From NCBI GenBank assembly GCA_023663915.1, contig JAMPGN010000008.1, positions 1 to 44,760 of the forward strand: DNA of 44,760 nt. The letters run 5' to 3'. Under the pieces are notes generated by a model. It saw only the letters and a list, made by a program, of their open reading frames with translations. It searched no databases and was not told the origin of the DNA. The first letter of the stretch is position 1. Each line of letters opens with the position of its first letter. The stretch comes from Eubacterium sp. Its GTDB lineage: Bacteria; Bacillota_A; Clostridia; Lachnospirales; Lachnospiraceae. Positions 1 to 7,682 of this stretch are shown piece by piece. Both the position numbers and the translations under genes were made by a program.

Positions 1-35
1 GGCGTAAATACAGCGTTTTAAGGAGTTTTAGAGCA

Positions 36-500
36 ATGATAAAAATACTTTTTATATGCCACGGCAACATCTGCCGCTCCACCATGGCAGAGAGCGTCAT
101 GACCCATCTTGTGCGCCAATGTCATTTAGAATCCCAATTCCAGATCGCATCTGCCGCCACCAGCCGCGAAGAGATCGGCAACAGCCCCCACTACGGTACG
201 GTCAATAAACTACGTTCCGTCGGAATCCCCGTTATCCCACACCATGCCGTCCAGATGACGCAGGCAGATTACGACAAGTATGATTATCTGATCGGCATGG
301 ACGATGCCAATATCCGCAACATGGCAAGAATCACTGGCGGCGATCCGGATCATAAGATCCACAAATTATTAGAATACGCAGGAAGCAGCAGAGCAATCGC
401 CGACCCGTGGTATACTGGAGAGTTTGATGTGACCTATGACGATGTATTGGAAGGCTGTGAGGCATTTTTGAATTATTTGATAACATTACATGATAATTAG
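36..500 (+). CDS. Low-molecular-weight protein-tyrosine phosphatase
   Basis: A 154-residue cytoplasmic phosphatase that removes phosphate from tyrosine residues of proteins, often linked in Firmicutes to capsule or stress regulation. The P-loop CHGNICRS is at residues 8-15 with catalytic Cys8 and Arg14, and the general-acid loop is the ADPWY motif with Asp123; length matches the family (about 150 residues). AAGGAG lies 10 nt before the ATG. No partner tyrosine kinase is visible. The stop codon overlaps a TAATTA sequence at the edge of an inverted repeat (494-619). The family is certain; the substrate is unknown. Confidence 0.95.
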   Translation: MIKILFICHGNICRSTMAESVMTHLVRQCHLESQFQIASAATSREEIGNSPHYGTVNKLRSVGIPVIPHHAVQMTQADYDKYDYLIGMDDANIRNMARITGGDPDHKIHKLLEYAGSSRAIADPWYTGEFDVTYDDVLEGCEAFLNYLITLHDN

Positions 501-619
501 TGGTGTTAGTCAAGAAATGGGGCGATGACATATTTTTATCTTTGCCAACGCTGTAAAATATGCGGACTATAAATAGAGAAAATGGTTCACCAACTCATTT
601 CTTGACTAACACCTAATTA
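494..619. repeat. MITE-like inverted repeat flanked by TAATTA
   Basis: Two perfect 18-bp inverted arms lie at 502-519 and 596-613 with 76 bp between them. TAATTA occurs just outside both arms (494-499 and 614-619, with a 2-nt offset on the left). There is no open frame inside. This looks like a miniature inverted-repeat element inserted at the 3' end of the phosphatase gene, or a large hairpin in its 3' transcript. No family could be named from sequence alone. Confidence 0.55.
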
Positions 620-670
620 ATTTATACACACGTAAGGCTTAATACATCATAAGTGCAAAAAAAGCATAGT

Positions 671-719
671 AATAAAAAAGACGGTCATCGAGGAAAAGAA
701 AATGACTGTCTTTTTTATT
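671..719. terminator. Intrinsic terminator, bidirectional
   Basis: Arms at 671-688 and 702-719 pair over 18 bp with a single mismatch. A-rich on the left and T-rich on the right, the hairpin can end transcription in both directions. It closes the phosphatase transcript and insulates the pst operon. Confidence 0.85.
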
Positions 720-1128
720 ACATTAGATAGTTATGGTGGTAACTAATAAAAGGAAACATAAATTGTGTTGACAACTTAATCGTTTTAGATATCATAACAT
801 ATTATTTTGTAAAAATACAACATTTCTTTATAAATTTAATTTATTTCGACAAAATACACAAAAAACATTAATAAAAATTAGCTATAACAACTATTTTTTA
901 GCATTTGATTCAATCAAAAACCAACTTAAAATAGCAGCCACATCAAACGTTATTAATTTGACATAATTTTTGTATAAGCTTCGGGTGTCAAAAGATGTAA
1001 TCTGCCAAGATAATTTTTTTGAATGCATCTTTTACCACTCAAATCTGTATAAAAAAAGTTGCAGGCAAATTTTGGATATGAGACAACATAACAGTGCATA
1101 AAGTATAAAAAAAGAAGTGGTCTATGTC
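720..1128. other. AT-rich leader of the pst operon
   Basis: No gene is seen here. A possible sigma-A promoter is TTGACA at 768-773 and TATCAT at 790-795 (16-bp spacing), which would give a leader of more than 300 nt. A weak inverted pair, GTGTCAAAAGATG near 985 and CATCTTTTACCAC near 1026, shares end motifs with the large hairpin at 5965-6260. I could not identify a convincing Pho box by eye, although phosphate control would be expected. Confidence 0.4.
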
Positions 1129-1983
1129 ATGAAGAAAGAAAAGCATCTCAAATTCAGAGCTATATTCACCATGTTGTTATGTGTTTTGAGCCATCTTACA
1201 GGCTGCGGCATATCGAACAATACTTGGGCGAAGGACCAGAGCAGAACGATCACCATGGCGGGTTCTACCTCCATGGAGAAGTTAGCCGATGCCTTGGCGG
1301 AGTCATTTATGGAAGAATATCCTAATGTGACGGTCACAGTGGAGTTTACTGGTTCTTCGGCAGGTATTGAGTCTGTATTGACAGGCACTGCAGACATTGG
1401 TATTTCTTCCCGGACATTGAAAGAGGAGGAAAAGGCTTTGGGAGCGGTGGAAAATATCGTTGCCATAGAAGGGATTGCAGTGGTTACAGATACAGCTAAT
1501 AAAGTTACTTCATTGACTTTAGAGCAATTAACTGATATCTACACAGGTAAAATCAGAAATTGGAGCAGACTTGGCGGCGCAGATAAGGCAATCGTGGTGA
1601 TTGGCAGAGAGGCGGGAAGCGGGACGCGCGAAACTTTTGAAAAACTACTTGAAGTTGAATATATGTGTGCGTATGCCAATGAATTGGATTCCACCGGTGC
1701 AGTGATGGCGAGAACCGCATCTACGCCCGGTGCAATCGGATATGTATCGAGAGATGTTTTGAATGATTCCGTTCAGGTGCTGGCAATAGACGGATTACAA
1801 CCGACTGACCAACATATTTTGAAAGGGAGTTATCCGCTCAGCAGACCGCTTGTCATGGTAACGAAAGGAAAAATTGCAGATCAGAAAAATGCAGCGCGCG
1901 AATTATTTATGTATCTGCACTCAAAAAAAGGAAGGAAACTAATTAAATCAGCAGGGTTGATCGTTCCTGACCAAGGAGATTAG
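1129..1983 (+). CDS. pstS: Phosphate ABC transporter substrate-binding lipoprotein PstS
   Basis: A 284-residue extracytoplasmic lipoprotein that captures inorganic phosphate and hands it to the PstCA channel. The N-terminus has a basic stretch, a hydrophobic core and a lipobox ending LTGC. The mature part begins with the family pattern TITMAGSTSMEKLADAL, followed by FTGSSAGIESVLTGTADIG and the hinge motif GREAGSGTRETFE. The frame is open back to a GTG at 1117, but the ATG at 1129 follows GAAGTGG by 8 nt and gives a proper signal peptide, so it is preferred. First gene of pstSCAB. Confidence 0.95.
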   Translation: MKKEKHLKFRAIFTMLLCVLSHLTGCGISNNTWAKDQSRTITMAGSTSMEKLADALAESFMEEYPNVTVTVEFTGSSAGIESVLTGTADIGISSRTLKEEEKALGAVENIVAIEGIAVVTDTANKVTSLTLEQLTDIYTGKIRNWSRLGGADKAIVVIGREAGSGTRETFEKLLEVEYMCAYANELDSTGAVMARTASTPGAIGYVSRDVLNDSVQVLAIDGLQPTDQHILKGSYPLSRPLVMVTKGKIADQKNAARELFMYLHSKKGRKLIKSAGLIVPDQGD

Positions 1984-2031
1984 AAAGGACATAGAGTTTA
2001 AATATAGAAAAATAAGGAAACCAACCAGAAA

Positions 2032-2961
2032 GTGAGACCGCCGATGATTTCAAGATTAGCAGATGGTACAGACCGTGTCCGCATAGTCGAAAACATAGCG
2101 CAGGCAATTTTTACAGTGTGTGCGTTTTTGGCAGTATTTGCGGTGGCATCGATCACATTATATATGATTGCAAACGGGATGCCCGCTTTTTTTAGGATAG
2201 GGATTAAGGATATTCTGTTTTCCGCCACATGGAAACCAACAGCACAAGAACCGGAATTTGGCATTCTTTATATTGTATTGACTTCTGTTGCTGGAACGAT
2301 GATTGCGGTTATAATCGGCGTTCCGGTGGCGCTTCTGACGGCAGTTTTTTTGGTGGAGATCGCACCGAAAGGGCTGGCAGATGTGGTGAGACCGGCGATA
2401 GAACTGCTGGCGGGGATTCCATCAGTGGTTTATGGTTTGTTGGGATTGATGATTTTAAATCCGCTTGTATATAAATGGGAGCAAAAGCTGTATCAAGGAT
2501 CGGAAACGCATCAGTTCACGGGCGGAGCCAACCTGTTGTCAGCGGTGTTGGTACTGGCAGTCATGATTCTTCCTACGGTTGTCAGTATCAGTGAATCTGC
2601 GCTTAGAGCGGTTCCGACGGAGTTAAAAGCCTCTTCGCTTGCACTTGGAGCATCGCATATACAGACGATTTTTAAGGTGCTTATGCCGGCGGCAAAACCG
2701 GGTATCATCACGGCAATTGTGCTGGGAGTAGGGCGTGCGGTCGGGGAGGCGATGGCAATCAGCCTCGTGTCTGGCGGTTGTGTGAATTTTCCGCTGCCGT
2801 TTGGCTCTGTCAGGTTTCTGACGACTGCGATTGTCAGTGAAATGGGGTATGCGAGCGGATTGCACAGACAGGTTTTATTTACAATTGGATTGGTTTTATT
2901 TGTTTTCATTATGATCGTTAATCTGACACTTAACGGTATCTTAAGAGGAGAATGTGAGTAG
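2032..2961 (+). CDS. pstC: Phosphate ABC transporter permease PstC
   Basis: A 309-residue inner-membrane subunit that forms the phosphate channel together with PstA. Several membrane helices are visible, and the EAA-type cytoplasmic loop is at ALGASHIQTIFKVLMPAAKPG, followed by VGRAVGEAMA, typical of PstC. The start is uncertain: the GTG at 2032 is the longest, and an ATG at 2044 is a fair alternative; neither has a strong Shine-Dalgarno site. It lies 48 nt behind pstS and overlaps pstA by 8 nt, so the genes are co-transcribed and probably translationally coupled. Confidence 0.93.
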   Translation: MRPPMISRLADGTDRVRIVENIAQAIFTVCAFLAVFAVASITLYMIANGMPAFFRIGIKDILFSATWKPTAQEPEFGILYIVLTSVAGTMIAVIIGVPVALLTAVFLVEIAPKGLADVVRPAIELLAGIPSVVYGLLGLMILNPLVYKWEQKLYQGSETHQFTGGANLLSAVLVLAVMILPTVVSISESALRAVPTELKASSLALGASHIQTIFKVLMPAAKPGIITAIVLGVGRAVGEAMAISLVSGGCVNFPLPFGSVRFLTTAIVSEMGYASGLHRQVLFTIGLVLFVFIMIVNLTLNGILRGECE

Positions 2962-3814
2962 TATGGGCAGAAAATTGAAAGATGGTCTTGCTCTCGGAAT
3001 GATCTATCTGTCTGCTTTTTTTTCTGTAATACTTCTGGCAGGCATTATCGCATATATTTTTGTCAAGGGGAGCAGTGTAGTCAGCTGGAACTTTTTGACC
3101 ATGGCATCAAGCGCTCTTAAGGGAACTTCTGGCATAGCGGGTAATATTGTCAATACTTTTTATATCGTGATCTTAACGCTTTTCATTGCTGTACCCATCG
3201 GGGTTGGCGCGGCAATCTGGCTGAATGAGTATGCAGAAAAAAACAAATGTGTCCGTCTGATAGAGTTTACGACACAGACGCTTGCGGGTATTCCTTCTGT
3301 CATTTTTGGTTTGTTTGGAATGGTGTTTTTCGGAACGACTCTGGGATTGGGCTATTCGCTTTTGACAGGTTCCCTGACGCTGACGTTGATGGTTCTGCCG
3401 CTGATCACACAAAATACACAGGAAGCGCTTAGGGCAGTGCCGGATAGTTACCGTTATGGTGCAGTCAGCATGGGCGCTACGAAATGGTATATGATACGAA
3501 CGGTATTGCTCCCCTCCGCCATGCCGGGGATTGTGACAGGCGTGATACTGGCAGTGGGGCGGATTGTGGGGGAATCTGCCGCATTATTGTTTACGGCGGG
3601 AAGCGGTTATTTATTGCCCAAGTCGGTAAAAGAGCTGCTTCACAAAATAATAGAGTCCGGCGGTACACTCACGGTACAGTTATACCTAGGTATGTCCAAG
3701 GCACAGTACGATGTGGCATTCGGTATCGCGATGGTGTTATTGTGCATCGTGATGATTGTTAATTTCCTGACCAAAATATTTACAGACAAAATGAATGCGG
3801 CGCTGAGGAAATAG
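2954..3814 (+). CDS. pstA: Phosphate ABC transporter permease PstA
   Basis: A 286-residue membrane subunit pairing with PstC. Family signatures include [18 protein letters not shown], the EAA-like loop [21 protein letters not shown] and [16 protein letters not shown]. The GTG at 2954 lies inside the end of pstC, 3 nt after AGAGGAG. An ATG at 2963 lies 12 nt after the same site; both distances are unusual, so the exact start is open. The gene ends 1 nt before the pstB start codon. Confidence 0.93.
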   Translation: MSSMGRKLKDGLALGMIYLSAFFSVILLAGIIAYIFVKGSSVVSWNFLTMASSALKGTSGIAGNIVNTFYIVILTLFIAVPIGVGAAIWLNEYAEKNKCVRLIEFTTQTLAGIPSVIFGLFGMVFFGTTLGLGYSLLTGSLTLTLMVLPLITQNTQEALRAVPDSYRYGAVSMGATKWYMIRTVLLPSAMPGIVTGVILAVGRIVGESAALLFTAGSGYLLPKSVKELLHKIIESGGTLTVQLYLGMSKAQYDVAFGIAMVLLCIVMIVNFLTKIFTDKMNAALRK

Positions 3815-3815
3815 T

Positions 3816-4586
3816 ATGAGGGCAAAGACAGGTGGTATCAAAATAAGGACGGAACAGTTGAACCTGTACTATGGGGATACGCAGGCACTGAAAGATATCA
3901 CAATAAAAATATATCCTAATACGGTAACAGCATTGATCGGACCGTCAGGCTGCGGCAAATCCACTTTTCTAAAGACGTTGAACAGAATGAATGATCTGGC
4001 AGGGGATGTCAGGATCGAGGGTGGCGTGTATCTGGACGGAAAAGATATCTATGCGCCGAAAGTGGATACCGCAGAACTTCGCAAAAAAGTAGGTATGGTA
4101 TTTCAGCAGCCGAATCCTTTTCCGATGAGCATCTATGACAATATTGCTTACGGCCCAAGGATTCACGGAGTCAGAAATAAAAAAAAGCTGGATGAAATTG
4201 TGGAGAACAGTTTACGTGATGCGGCAATATGGGAGGAAGTAAAGAACAGGCTGGATAAATCGGCGTTTAGTTTGTCCGGTGGTCAGCAGCAGAGATTGTG
4301 TATTGCCAGAACTTTGGCGGTGAAACCGGAGGTTCTTTTGATGGATGAGCCTACTTCGGCGCTTGATCCGATTGCAGGCTTGAAAACCGAAGAATTGATG
4401 AGGGAGTTAAAGAAAAAATATACGATAGTCGTGGTGACACACAATATGCAGCAGGCAGAGCGGGTGTCCGATGTGACAGCTTTTTTCTTAAATGGAGAGA
4501 TGGTAGAAATGGGGAGTACCAGAGAAATATTTTTGCATCCAGGAGATAAAAGGACGAAAGATTACATTTCCGGGAGATTCGGCTAG
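3816..4586 (+). CDS. pstB: Phosphate ABC transporter ATP-binding protein PstB
   Basis: A 256-residue cytoplasmic ATPase that powers PstCA. Walker A is GPSGCGKST, the Q-loop is [15 protein letters not shown], the signature is LSGGQQQR, Walker B is [12 protein letters not shown] and the switch His is in VVVTHN. The PstB-specific [19 protein letters not shown] stretch separates it from other ABC ATPases. It is the last pst gene here; phoU, the usual next gene, is absent and the following gene is a DUF975 protein after a 141-bp gap. Confidence 0.97.
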   Translation: MRAKTGGIKIRTEQLNLYYGDTQALKDITIKIYPNTVTALIGPSGCGKSTFLKTLNRMNDLAGDVRIEGGVYLDGKDIYAPKVDTAELRKKVGMVFQQPNPFPMSIYDNIAYGPRIHGVRNKKKLDEIVENSLRDAAIWEEVKNRLDKSAFSLSGGQQQRLCIARTLAVKPEVLLMDEPTSALDPIAGLKTEELMRELKKKYTIVVVTHNMQQAERVSDVTAFFLNGEMVEMGSTREIFLHPGDKRTKDYISGRFG

Positions 4587-4727
4587 AAGAAAATATTTGA
4601 CATTTCCCATATGTTTTGTACGTCAGAAGAAACTTTCGCCTTGCAATCCAGCGTGTAATATATTAAAGTATACTACAAGTGATTTGATTTTAAATCGATG
4701 GATACGATGTGAGAGGAGAATTTATTT

Positions 4728-5828
4728 ATGTGGACAAGAGCGGAACTCAAAGAGAACGCGAAGAAGTATTTTAAATTTAATTATTGGAAGATGGTGCTGG
4801 TGGCATTTATCATCTCACTGGTAGGCGGCGGTGGAAGCAGTTCAAGTGCGAGCGGCAGAACTGTGCAGGAGATAAGTTCCGACAGTTATATGCCTCCCTC
4901 GGAAGTGGCGGCATTTCTGCTAGGCTTTTCGGTCGTCTTGTTAGTGCTTCTGGTAATTGCATTTGCATTGATGGTTTTTTTGCTGAATCCGCTGGAGGTC
5001 GGTGCACAGAGATTTTTTGTGGTCAGCCATTACCAGAAGGCGGAACTTGGCGAGTTAGGGTATGCTTTCTCTAATTCTTACATGAATGTTGTCAAGACAA
5101 TGTTTTTGAGGCAGTTATATATTTTCCTCTGGTCACTGCTTTTTATTGTTCCAGGTATTATTAAAGACTATGAGTATCGTATGATTCCTTACATACTGGC
5201 GGAAAATCCGGGGATCAGTTCTAAGGAAGCGTTTGCCATGAGCAAACAGATGATGGACGGAAATAAATGGAATGCATTTGTGCTTGACCTGTCATTCTTT
5301 GGCTGGGTATTCTTGAGTGCATTTACATGCGGTATTCTGGCGATTTTCTATGTGAATCCCTATATGCTCATGACGGATGCGGAACTCTATGTGGCGTTAA
5401 AAGAGATCACCTTCGGTAATCGGAATACGGGATATCAGAACTTCCAGCAGAATCAGAATTATCAGAACTACCAGAATTACCAGAGCTATCAGCCGAACCA
5501 GAACTATCAGAACTATCAGCCGAACCAGAATTACCAGAGCTACCAGCCGAACCAGAATTACCAGAACTACCAATCGAATCAGAACTACCAAAGTTACCAG
5601 CCGAATCAGAGTTATCAAGGGAATCAATCAAATCAGAATTATCAGTCGGGTCAGAGCTATCAGCCAGATCAAAGTTACCAGAGCTATCAGTCAAATCAGA
5701 ATTATCAAAACTATCAGCCTGGTCAGAACTATCAATCAGGTCAGGACAATCAGGGTTATCAGGACGCAGGCTGGCAGAGCGGTTCTCCGACGAATAACGA
5801 TCAACAGAACAATGATTATCGATTATGA
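4728..5828 (+). CDS. DUF975 membrane protein with Gln/Asn/Tyr-rich tail
   Basis: A 366-residue protein. Residues 1-225 match the DUF975 family of multi-helix membrane proteins: WTRAELKENAKKYFKFNYW at the start, hydrophobic helices near residues 20-40 and 60-90, the motif LNPLEVGAQRFF, and two later hydrophobic segments. From about residue 230 to the end comes a low-complexity tail of short units such as NQNYQNYQ and PNQNYQSYQ, very unusual in composition and presumably disordered. GAGAGGAG lies 11 nt before the ATG. Family function is not established; the tail could mediate self-association or surface contact, which is speculation. Confidence 0.85.
   Translation: MWTRAELKENAKKYFKFNYWKMVLVAFIISLVGGGGSSSSASGRTVQEISSDSYMPPSEVAAFLLGFSVVLLVLLVIAFALMVFLLNPLEVGAQRFFVVSHYQKAELGELGYAFSNSYMNVVKTMFLRQLYIFLWSLLFIVPGIIKDYEYRMIPYILAENPGISSKEAFAMSKQMMDGNKWNAFVLDLSFFGWVFLSAFTCGILAIFYVNPYMLMTDAELYVALKEITFGNRNTGYQNFQQNQNYQNYQNYQSYQPNQNYQNYQPNQNYQSYQPNQNYQNYQSNQNYQSYQPNQSYQGNQSNQNYQSGQSYQPDQSYQSYQSNQNYQNYQPGQNYQSGQDNQGYQDAGWQSGSPTNNDQQNNDYRL
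5430..5765 (+). repeat. Coding tandem repeats (Q/N/Y tail)
   Basis: Within the DUF975 gene, units of 12-24 nt of the type AATCAGAACTATCAG repeat about two dozen times with synonymous variation at third positions (CAG/CAA, TAT/TAC, AAT/AAC). The variation indicates selection for the peptide rather than a recent slippage expansion. Confidence 0.8.
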
Positions 5829-5846
5829 ATATAACACACGTAACAC

Positions 5847-5880
5847 AAAGACCTCGTTTCTATGCCGGGGTCTTTATTAT
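5847..5880 (+). terminator. Terminator of the DUF975 gene
   Basis: AAAGACCTCG at 5847-5856 pairs with CGGGGTCTTT at 5866-5875 (one G-T wobble), followed by ATTAT. The two-hairpin repeat begins immediately afterwards. Confidence 0.75.
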
Positions 5881-5955
5881 GGTATAGGAAATTCCTCTGC
5901 CAATTCCGAGTTCGCGAAGCGAATCTCGTAAACGAGCGTTAGCTCGTTTTTTTAT
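5881..5955 (+). repeat. Terminator-following repeat, full copy A
   Basis: Three modules are visible: a near-palindrome TATAGGAAATTCC (5883-5895); a hairpin GAGTTCGC / GCGAATCTC around 5908-5926; and ACGAGC-GTTA-GCTCGT (5932-5947) with seven T residues, which is itself a good intrinsic terminator. Related copies are at 11569-11612, 13517-13597 and 29928-29975, each directly behind a gene terminator, and core copies at 6308-6420. Confidence 0.75.
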
Positions 5956-5964
5956 GTAATAGGG

Positions 5965-6260
5965 TTTGGGTGTCAAAAGGTCTATGGTATAAGTTGAGAA
6001 GGCAGATTGCACAAAAAGTTCTCTTGTGTCGGGTTTCGTCGAATGGATTTTCTAAGCATTCCGGTGTAAGCTATGATATCGGACGCAACCGCCCTCAACG
6101 CGCATCCATGCGCGATTCGGGCTTTTCGGGACATCCATGTCCCGAAATTGCTCTTTCACGGACGGAATGCTAAGAAAATCTCAGTCTCCTTCACAAGACA
6201 ACTGCGTGAACTTTTTGTGCAATCTGCCAGCCCAAATTTATCGTAAGAGCTTTTGATGCA
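5965..6260. repeat. Long branched palindromic element
   Basis: A perfect 21-bp inverted pair (6001-6021 with 6208-6228) is nested outside an 18-bp pair with one mismatch (6046-6063 with 6163-6180). Two apical hairpins, 6099-6114 and 6125-6146, both close on CATCCATG. The outer ends (around GTCAAAAGG at 5972 and CTTTTGATGC at 6250) are also partly complementary. The sequence can fold as one long stem ending in two small hairpins. No open frame of interest is inside. It may be a repeated palindromic element, a MITE or a structured RNA. Confidence 0.65.
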
Positions 6261-6279
6261 TGAATCACTATAGAAAATT

Positions 6280-6420
6280 TTTTATCCACATAGCCGAGCA
6301 CAATGAGTTTTATCCACCAAACCGAGTTCGCGAAGCGAATCTCGTAAACGAGCGCAACTCATTTTATCCACCGGACCGAGTTCGCGAAGCGAATCTCGTA
6401 AACGAGCGTCAGCTCGTTTT
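6280..6420. repeat. 54-bp tandem repeat built from the two-hairpin core
   Basis: TTTTATCCAC recurs at 6280, 6308 and 6362; the last two are 54 bp apart and each is followed by the core GAGTTCGCGAAGCGAATCTC and an ACGAGC hairpin. The first copy is followed by only a short remnant. The final hairpin (6402-6417) has a T-tract like copy A. TTATCCACA at 6282-6290 equals a consensus DnaA box; the other two read TTATCCACC. Confidence 0.65.
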
Positions 6421-6555
6421 AGTCACGAACGGGTGATTTTATGTCGTGAATTGTACCTTGATGAGACGGATGGTTCGTTAAGAAAAAAACGCAATGAACC
6501 GATAAAAAATATAGGAATATGAATTGGCAAAGCAGTGAACACATCGAAAGGTTAG

Positions 6556-6579
6556 ACGGGTGAAATGGATTTTGCCCGT
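6556..6579 (+). promoter_or_regulatory. Leader hairpin before the coiled-coil gene
   Basis: ACGGGTGAAAT pairs with ATTTTGCCCGT across a GG apex, with two G-T pairs, so it is self-complementary as RNA more than as DNA. It ends 7 nt before the Shine-Dalgarno site (6587-6593). It has no T-tract and is not a terminator. A role in translation or mRNA stability is only inferred. Confidence 0.4.
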
Positions 6580-6598
6580 GGAAAACAAGGAGGTTTTT

Positions 6599-7654
6599 AT
6601 GCAGATCAGAGCGAATGCAAACGATAATCAAATCATGAATGTCAGCAAAGCCGCTGGAGAACAGGTATCGCGCAAGGAAGGAAGAGGGGCACAGAAGTCT
6701 GAACGCAAGACCAGTATTTTTGCGGGGGATCTTGGATTCCAGAATGACATGATCACTCAGCGTAGACAGAGGGCACAGAAGAAAGTGCTCAAGATCATAG
6801 GTGATGCGTGGGATGCGGATAGGAAGGTAGATCAGGGTATTCGTGACATGAAGGATAAACTGGTTATGCTGCATGATGAGCAGAAAGAGAATCTCGATAT
6901 CATTGCGGAGGGCGATGCACAGAAAGAGGCATTGCGCCAGCAGTATGGTGTGGAGATGGATTCGCAGGAACAGAAGGATTTAGAACTTTTGGAGAAAAAG
7001 GCGGATGCGTATAGAGATCCGATAGGAGTGCAGTTGACAAAAGAAGAGGAAGAACGATTTGCACAGTTAGAAGATCAGCCACGGACGGAATATCAGGAGC
7101 GTTGTTTGCAAATTGACGCCTATCAGGGCACTTATGAACAAAGGAATAAGCAGATCAATGAAGAGATGATGGCATATAACAGTTCGATTCGTGAGATTAG
7201 GCTAGAACGGTTGAAATACCATGGGATGGTGGATGCCCAGAAGCAGGCAGACGAAGTGATGGAACAGGCAAGCAGTGAAATCATCGGACTGCTTGTGAGC
7301 GAAGCCAAAGATCATGTGGATGAGGAGCTCGAAGAGAAGATCGAGGAGGCAAAGGAGAAAGCTGAGGAAAAGGCAGAAGAGGAAGAGAAGATCGAGGAAA
7401 GGAAAGAAGATCGGATAGAATTGGAGGCACAGATCGACGAGGCGCATGAGAAGAATGAAGAGAGGGAAGAACTGCGCAAAGAAGCAAAAGAGCGGTCGAG
7501 AGATGATGCGGACCTTTTGAATGATATGATTGATGCTGGCATCGGTGGAATAGGTAATGTATCCGATGCGCAGACTGAAATTAAGAATATGCTCCATAAG
7601 ATGAAACTGCTGGAGGAAGATTTAAAAGGCAATCTAGTCGATGAAGAGCTATAA
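6599..7654 (+). CDS. Coiled-coil protein of unknown function
   Basis: A 351-residue, highly charged cytoplasmic protein with no signal peptide or membrane helix. The start ATG at 6599 follows AAGGAGG by 5 nt; the longer frame from 6560 has no such site. Residues 1-50 are polar (MQIRANANDNQIMNVSKAAG), the middle is helical, and about residues 235-310 are a dense Glu/Lys/Arg coiled coil (EEKIEEAKEKAEEKAEEEEK and onward). The C-terminus carries a less charged segment, DAGIGGIGNVSDAQTEIKNML. It lies 28 nt ahead of the LytTR regulator and is probably co-transcribed with it. No family recognised; it could be a scaffold or regulator partner. Confidence 0.8.
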   Translation: MQIRANANDNQIMNVSKAAGEQVSRKEGRGAQKSERKTSIFAGDLGFQNDMITQRRQRAQKKVLKIIGDAWDADRKVDQGIRDMKDKLVMLHDEQKENLDIIAEGDAQKEALRQQYGVEMDSQEQKDLELLEKKADAYRDPIGVQLTKEEEERFAQLEDQPRTEYQERCLQIDAYQGTYEQRNKQINEEMMAYNSSIREIRLERLKYHGMVDAQKQADEVMEQASSEIIGLLVSEAKDHVDEELEEKIEEAKEKAEEKAEEEEKIEERKEDRIELEAQIDEAHEKNEEREELRKEAKERSRDDADLLNDMIDAGIGGIGNVSDAQTEIKNMLHKMKLLEEDLKGNLVDEEL

Positions 7655-7682
7655 CTAACTGACTTGAGGATATGGGGACAAC

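Noticed and set aside
4597..4824. Open frame of 75 codons between pstB and the DUF975 gene
   Set aside because: Overlaps the DUF975 gene start in another frame and lacks a ribosome site.
5397..5694. Minus-strand frames made of Leu/Val/Ile or Ser/Asp/Asn repeats
   Set aside because: Mirror images of the Q/N/Y repeat region in the DUF975 gene, with no start signals.
5430..5765. CRISPR-like regular repeats
   Set aside because: Units are short, in frame, and encode the protein tail; there are no unique spacers of constant length and no cas genes.
5970..6173. Open frame of 67 codons in the repeat region
   Set aside because: It lies entirely within the long palindrome and has no ribosome site.
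6282..6290. Replication origin from the DnaA-box match
   Set aside because: Only one perfect box, and no dnaA, dnaN, gyrase or other origin genes are in the window.
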